Shown piece by piece: positions 58,266-64,000 of a DNA stretch of 64,000 nucleotides. Under the pieces are notes generated by a model. That model searched no databases, was not told the DNA's origin, and saw only the letters and a program-made list of their open reading frames with translations. Numbering within the stretch: the stretch's first letter is position 1; the number at the start of each line of letters is the position of its first letter. Location: contig CAWDDC010000003.1 of assembly GCA_963801045.1 (NCBI GenBank), positions 744,001 through 808,000 on the forward strand, given 5' to 3'. This stretch comes from JACCWP01 sp963801045 (GTDB lineage: Bacteria > Actinomycetota > Actinomycetes > Propionibacteriales > Nocardioidaceae). The translations under genes were made by a program, and so were the position numbers.

Positions 58266-58844
58266 TCAGCGGGTGTCGACGTCCTCGCCACTGGCGAGGT
58301 CACCGCACTCGACGGCGACGACGGGATGCTCGGCCAGGTAGCCGCGCGCTCCCTCGTCACCGTGCGCGGAGGCGATGACACCGGGCCAGTGCTCGCGGCC
58401 CAGCAGCACCGGGTGGCCCACCCGGCCGGCGTAGACCGCCCGGGCCAGCACCGACGGCGTCGCGTGCGCGGCGACCCGGGCCAGCGCGTCGGCGCCGACG
58501 TCGGGCAGGTCGACCAGGTGCACCAGGGCGGCGTCGGCGTCGGGCGCCACCGCGTCCAGTCCGACGAGTCCGGCGCGCAGCGAGGCGCCCATCCCCTCGT
58601 CCCAGTCAACGGCGACCACCACGTCGAGCACGTCGCCGCTGGGGTCGGAGCCGAGCACGCCGAGCACGTCGGTCGCGGCCGCGCCGACGACGACGCGGAC
58701 GGGGTCGCACCCGGCCTCGCGCAGCACCCGTGCCGCGCGCACCGACCAGGCGACGCCGGAGTCGTCGCGGACGAGTGCCTTGGGGTGTCCCATCCGGCGG
58801 CCCGCACCCGCCGCGAGCAGCAGCCCGACCACCTGTGCGCCCAC
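58266..58844 (-). CDS. MobA-like nucleotidyltransferase, molybdenum cofactor cytidylyltransferase type (MocA)
   Basis: 192 residues, intact. The N-terminal VVGLLLAAGAGRRMGHPKAL is the nucleotide-binding loop with the catalytic Lys; VVAVDWDEGMGASLRAGLVG and VHLVDLPDVGADALARV are MobA/MocA strands, and GRVGHPVLLGREHWPGV the product loop. MocA makes molybdopterin cytosine dinucleotide, the cofactor of CoxL-type enzymes, which fits the cox genes downstream. GTG 58844. Separated from coxD by 0.66 kb of noncoding DNA. Confidence 0.88.
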   Translation of the reverse strand: MGAQVVGLLLAAGAGRRMGHPKALVRDDSGVAWSVRAARVLREAGCDPVRVVVGAAATDVLGVLGSDPSGDVLDVVVAVDWDEGMGASLRAGLVGLDAVAPDADAALVHLVDLPDVGADALARVAAHATPSVLARAVYAGRVGHPVLLGREHWPGVIASAHGDEGARGYLAEHPVVAVECGDLASGEDVDTR

Positions 58845-58896
58845 GCGCCGAGCCTGCCAGACGTACGCCTGCGTACCCACGCACCCCGCAGAAAGG

Positions 58897-58936
58897 CCGA
58901 CGGGGCGGGTCCGGCGAACCGGACCCGCCCCGTCGG
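58897..58936 (-). terminator. groEL terminator
   Basis: A perfect 18-bp stem, CCGACGGGGCGGGTCCGG (58897-58914) with its complement (58919-58936), and a CGAA tetraloop, starts 42 bases after the groEL stop. Confidence 0.85.
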
Positions 58937-58977
58937 GCGGTACGTGTGCTGTGGCGCTGGCTACCGAGCCGGTGGGC

Positions 58978-60607
<1,630 letters not shown>

Positions 60608-60726
60608 AGCTCCTGCGAGTCCTCACGCGAGAGTCGGGGGCCGACCGGTCTGTCGCCCGCGACGGACGGCCGCCGCCGGGACGGTCACGTCCCGCCCGGT
60701 CGACGACCTCGACTGCACCGGTCGTG

Positions 60727-60753
60727 TTGTCACTCTCATGCTGAGAGTGCCAG
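60727..60753 (-). promoter_or_regulatory. CIRCE element 1 (HrcA operator)
   Basis: TTGTCACTC-N9-GAGTGCCAG; six consecutive bases of each inner arm are complementary (consensus TTAGCACTC-N9-GAGTGCTAA). Located 120 bases upstream of the groEL start. Confidence 0.75.
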
Positions 60754-60761
60754 CGTCAGGT

Positions 60762-60788
60762 TTAGCACTCGCACCCCGAGAGTGCAAG
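60762..60788 (-). promoter_or_regulatory. CIRCE element 2 (HrcA operator)
   Basis: TTAGCACTC-N9-GAGTGCAAG, a near-perfect CIRCE 8 bases from element 1. The pair implies heat-shock control of groEL by HrcA. Confidence 0.88.
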
Positions 60789-60884
60789 CGAGCGGAGCCG
60801 CTGCCGGACCGGCCGACGGGCACCGCGGTGGAGTGCTCTTCCCTACACTGCCGGAGGGGGCGGTCGGGAAACGGGGGCACCACG

Positions 60885-61935
60885 GTGCGGCAGCACACGG
60901 GGACGGCGCATGCGGTGACGCTGATGGACGTGGCGCAGGCGGCCGGGGTCTCGCTGGCCACCGCCTCCCGCACCCTCAACGGGAGCACCCGCCACGTCCG
61001 GCCCGACCTGCGCGAGCGGGTGGTGACGGCCGCCCGGCGGCTGCACTACTCCGCCAACCTGCAGGCGCAGGCCATGGCCAAGGGGCACACCACCGTCATC
61101 GGGCTGATCGTCAGCGACATCGCCGACCCGTACTTCTCCTCGATCGCGGCCGGGGCGATCCGTGCCGCCGAGGGACAGGGCGCCGTCGTGACCATCGGGT
61201 GCACGTTCGGCCGCGCCGAGCGCGAGCTCGAGTACGTCACCAGCCTGCGCGGCCAGCGGGCGCAGGCGGCCGTGCTGGTCGGCAGCCGGGTCACCGACGA
61301 CCGGCTGCTGCACGCGCTCGAGGCCGAGCTGGCCTCGTTCGAGGAGGGCGGGGGCCGGGTGGCGATGGTCAGCCAGCACCGGCTGCCGTTCGACACCGTC
61401 GCGGTCGAGAACCGCGCCGGCGCCCATGCGCTCGCCGAGCGGCTGACCGGCTCTCGGCTACCGGCGGTTCGCGGTGCTGGGCGGCCCGGGCGACCTGCTG
61501 ACCGCGCGGGAGCGCGTCGGCGGGTTCCGGGACGGGCTGGCCGCGTCCGGCGTCGAGCTGCCCGACACGCACGTCGTTCCCGGACCGTTCTCCCGCGACG
61601 GTGGCTACGAGGCGATGCTGGACGTGCTCGACCGGCTGCCCGACGTCGAGTGCGTGTTCGCCGTCAACGACGTGATGGCGGTCGGCGCCATGGCCGCGCT
61701 GCGCCATCGCGGGGTGCGGCTGCCCGAGGACATGGCCGTCGCCGGCTTCGACGACATCGCGACCCTGCGCGACGTGACGCCGTCGCTCACCACCGTGGGC
61801 CTGCCGCTGGAGGCCATCGGCGAGGACGCCCTCGACCTCGTGCTGCAGCCGGCGGCCGGGACACCGCGGCTGCTCCAGGTGCGGGGCGAGGTCGCCGTAC
61901 GCGCGAGCACCCCACCCCGCACCCGTACGCGCTAG
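60885..61935 (+). CDS. LacI-family transcriptional regulator (one frame break)
   Basis: About 350 residues: HTH TLMDVAQAAGVSLATASRTL, hinge LHYSANLQAQAMAKG, sensor IGLIVSDIADPYFSSIAAGA, CVFAVNDVMAVGAMAALRHR and VAGFDDIATLRDVTPSLTTV. A +1 shift lies near 61455, at ERLTG/YRRFAVLGGPGD. GTG 60885. It is convergent with the hydrolase gene, whose stop codon shares the palindromic CTAG at 61932-61935. No sugar genes are adjacent, so the target is unknown. Confidence 0.85.
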
Positions 61936-62775
61936 TCGAGGAACCGCAGCAGCGCGTCGGCGGTGTCCCCGGGGTTGTCCTCGGCGACGAAGTGACCCGC
62001 TGCGGTGATGCGCTCCTGCCGCGCGCCGGGGATGGCGGCAGTCAGCCGGTCGCCCATCGCCGGGTCGAGCCAGCCGTCCTGCTCTCCCCACAGCACCAGC
62101 GTCGGAGCCGTCACCTGGTCCAGCCGGGCGACGACGTCCTCGGTGTCGAGGTAGCTCACGTGCGCGACCTGGTCGATCCAGCGCTGCTGCCCGGCCGCGC
62201 CGTCCCAGGGCGCCAGGTAGGCGGCCGCGACCTCGTCGGACATCGGCCGGTGCACGGCGGTGCGCATCCGCGGGGCGATGATGTCGGCGAAGACGTGCGG
62301 AGGCATCGTCCGGTACGCCTCCTCGTGGTGCTGGATGTGGTCGGTGAACGGCGTGTTCCACGGACCGATGACGGCCGCGTCCAGCAGCGCGATGCGCTGC
62401 GCCGGCACCTGGTCCAGCAGATGGGCGCGAAGCACGATCCCGCCGCCGATGTCGTGGCCGACCAGGGCGGGGGCATCCAGACCCCAGTACTCCACCAGCT
62501 CGGCCAGGGTGCCGGCCTGCTGGGCGATCGACGGTGTCAGCGCCCGGGTCGAGGCGCGAGTCGCCGAAGCCGAGCAGGTCCCACACGTGCACCCGGTGCG
62601 TACGGGCCAGGACCGGGACGACGTCGCGCCACAGGTACGACCAGGCCGGGGTGCCGTGGACCAGGACCACCGACGGCCCGTCGCCGAGGACGTCGGTGGC
62701 CACCTCGCCGCCGGACACCCGCACCCGTTGCGGGAGACGCCAGGTCTCGGACCGCGGCTGCGTCTGCGTGCTCAT
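61932..62775 (-). CDS. alpha/beta hydrolase, haloalkane-dehalogenase/epoxide-hydrolase-like (one frame break)
   Basis: About 280 residues. VVLVHGTPAWSYLWRDVVPV is the oxyanion-hole region, VWDLLGFGDS the second strand, and VGHDIGGGIVLR the nucleophile elbow with Asp (GHDIGG) rather than Ser, as in dehalogenases and epoxide hydrolases; the His lies in ITAAGHFVAEDNPGDTA. A +1 shift lies near 62550 (CTCGACC). ATG 62775, divergent from the CGNR gene at 62840, with which it shares a symmetric promoter region. Confidence 0.85.
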
Positions 62776-62780
62776 GTGCC

Positions 62781-62834
62781 ACTCCCTGCGCTAAGAGGTG
62801 TACTCTGATTTCAACGCTTACGCTAGCAGGGAGT
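62781..62834. promoter_or_regulatory. inverted repeat in the hydrolase/CGNR divergent promoter
   Basis: ACTCCCTGC (62781-62789) and GCAGGGAGT (62826-62834) are perfect complements 36 bases apart. Each arm also serves as the Shine-Dalgarno (AGGGAGT) of the gene it faces, so the repeat may be an operator, a shared translation signal, or both. Confidence 0.45.
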
Positions 62835-62839
62835 AAGGC

Positions 62840-63416
62840 TTGAAGATACCTTTTCTCGATTACATCTCGGGCGCTGGAGCCGCCACCGACCTGGTCAACA
62901 CCGCACCGCTGGTCCAGCGCAGCACCGGCGAGGCGCTGCCCGACCGGTCCGCGCTTGCGGCGTTCTTCGCCGACCGGGACATCCACCCCGACGCGCTGCG
63001 CGCCGGGCGGCTGCCGACCGCCGACGACCTCGAGCAGGTGCGCGACGCTGCGGGACGCGGTCCGCGCCGTCATGGAGGCCGGCACCGAGGACCAGGCGGT
63101 CGACGGCGCCGCGGCGCTGGTGCAGCGGGCCGGTGCCGGTCCCACGCTGTCCCGCGACCCCGAGGGGCGGTGGCAGTGGTACGTCACGACGTCGGCGGAC
63201 GCGTCGGTCGCCGACGAGCTGGCGGTGCTGATGGGCACCGGCATGCTCGGCGCGATCCGGACGCTGGGCCACGACCGGTTCCGGCCGTGCGTGTCCCCGG
63301 TGTGCGACGGGATGTTCGTCGACACCAGCAAGGCGGGTCGTCGGCGCTACTGCACGCCGGCCATCTGCGGCAACCGCCTCAACGTCGCCAACCACCGGGC
63401 CCGGCGGGCGACTTAA
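62840..63416 (+). CDS. CGNR zinc-finger regulatory protein (one frame break)
   Basis: About 191 residues. ABATE-like N-terminus (FLDYISGAGAATDLVNTAPL) and zinc finger CVSPVCDGMFVDTSKAG, RRYCTPAICGNRLNVANHRA, with the canonical CGNR. Such proteins are DNA-binding stress regulators. TTG 62840 is used as the start because of the GGGAGTAAGG ribosome-binding site; +1 shift near 63050. Divergent from the alpha/beta hydrolase, which it may control. Its stop shares TTAA with the convergent MoaD/ThiS gene. Confidence 0.82.
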
Positions 63417-63688
63417 CCGCCGGCGACCGCCGGGATGATCGAGAGCTGGGCGCCGTCGGCGACCGGCGTCGCGAGTCCGTCGGAGAACCGCACGTCCTCG
63501 TTGTCCACGTACACGTTGACGAAACGCCGCAGCTGGCCCTGCTCGTCGACGACCCGGCCCTTGATGCCCGGGTGCGCCGCGTCGAGGGTGTCGAAGACCT
63601 CGCCGACGGTGGCGCCCTCGGACGCGACCTCCTTGGCGCCGCCGGTGTAGGTGCGCAGCACCGTCGGCACCCGTACCTGGATGCTCAT
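63413..63688 (-). CDS. MoaD/ThiS-family sulfur carrier protein
   Basis: 91 residues, intact, ubiquitin-like fold: IQVRVPTVLRTYTGGAKEV, GEVFDTLDAAHPGIKGRV, RFVNVYVDNEDVRF, and the required C-terminal Gly-Gly (AVAGG). Carriers next to threonine synthase in actinobacteria (CysO/MoaD-like) deliver sulfur for cysteine synthesis or molybdopterin. ATG 63688 overlaps the thrC stop (ATGA), so the genes are coupled. Confidence 0.9.
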   Translation of the reverse strand: MSIQVRVPTVLRTYTGGAKEVASEGATVGEVFDTLDAAHPGIKGRVVDEQGQLRRFVNVYVDNEDVRFSDGLATPVADGAQLSIIPAVAGG

Positions 63689-64000
63689 GCCAGCCCCGCC
63701 TCGGTGAACGCGTCATAGGTCGGCGCGATGGTCGCGGTCGGCCCCACCCGGTCGGCGACCGCGTCGAGGGTCTTGAGCCCGTCACCGGTGTTGAACACGA
63801 CGGTCTCGGCATCGGGGTCGAGCTGGCCGTTCTCGGTGAGCTTCTTGAGCGTCGCGATGGTGACCCCGCCCGCGGTCTCGGCGAAGATCCCCTCGGTGCG
63901 GGCCAGCAGCCGGATGCCCTCGCGGATCTCCTCGTCGGTGACCGACTCGACCGCGCCACCGGTGCGACGGGCGACGTCCAGCACGTACGGACCGTCGGCC
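63685..64000 (-). CDS. thrC: threonine synthase, C-terminal part (runs off the window)
   Basis: The last 104 residues are present, open to the window edge: YVLDVARRTGGAVESVTDEE, IFAETAGGVTIATLKKLTEN, VFNTGDGLKTLDAVADR, matching the C-terminus of the PLP-dependent threonine synthase (phosphohomoserine to threonine). The PLP lysine lies outside the window. Overlaps the MoaD/ThiS gene by ATGA. Confidence 0.88.
   Translation of the reverse strand, partial: ADGPYVLDVARRTGGAVESVTDEEIREGIRLLARTEGIFAETAGGVTIATLKKLTENGQLDPDAETVVFNTGDGLKTLDAVADRVGPTATIAPTYDAFTEAGLA

Overview
The window is about 73% GC-looking, codon-biased actinobacterial chromosome with no tRNA, rRNA, integrase, transposase or CRISPR that I can see. 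Gene content points to Propionibacteriales, most likely Nocardioidaceae (Nocardioides-like): a DUF6318-like lipoprotein next to a PKD-domain protein, an XPB helicase plus a separate helicase-associated protein, CGNR zinc-finger proteins, a groEL gene with two CIRCE operators but no adjacent groES, and MoaD/ThiS next to threonine synthase. This placement is an inference from family knowledge, not a search.

Layout. 0-11 kb: small metabolic and regulatory genes (E2-like acyltransferase, SDR, FAD-linked oxidoreductase, LLM oxidoreductase, ArsR/SRPBCC pair, DMT and MFS exporters with their regulators, DksA-like protein, cold-shock protein). 11.4-15.6 kb: MHS transporter, 3-hydroxybutyrate dehydrogenase and PucR-type regulator. 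15.8-25.8 kb: sugar utilisation region with an ABC importer, an AgaS-like SIS protein, an amidohydrolase, a GH4 glycosidase, a glycosidase-like lipoprotein, a DeoR regulator and a secreted GH114-like endo-galactosaminidase. 25.8-38.2 kb: helicase-associated protein, glutamate-cysteine ligase-like protein, MMPL transporter, CGNR protein, XPB helicase, class V aminotransferase, HelD-like ATPase and an HD-like protein. 38.2-43.8 kb: ketohexose pathway (FGGY kinase, mannose-6-P isomerase, LacI, PfkB kinase; divergent LacD-type aldolase). 43.8-46.1 kb: DUF4031/LD-carboxypeptidase fusion, CutC, small zinc-ribbon protein. 46.2-58.8 kb: molybdenum hydroxylase (CoxSLM, form II-like) with CoxG, XdhC, CoxE, CoxD and MocA accessory genes, interrupted by secreted proteins and a secreted HNH nuclease. 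58.9-64 kb: groEL, LacI regulator, alpha/beta hydrolase, CGNR regulator, MoaD/ThiS and the 3' part of threonine synthase.

How genes work together. The 15.8-25.8 kb and 38.2-43.8 kb loci could together hydrolyse, import and catabolise a galactosamine- or galactose-containing glycan through tagatose phosphates. The 46-58.8 kb genes supply the subunits and the cofactor-insertion machinery of one Mo-hydroxylase. Gene packing is dense: most operon partners overlap by ATGA or GTGA, and convergent pairs end in strong hairpins.

Caveat. More than half of the genes are interrupted by single-base shifts, nearly all +1, including groEL. Family similarity continues across each break in the next frame, so I annotate these as single genes and regard the breaks as probable consensus errors. 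Coordinates of such genes span all pieces.
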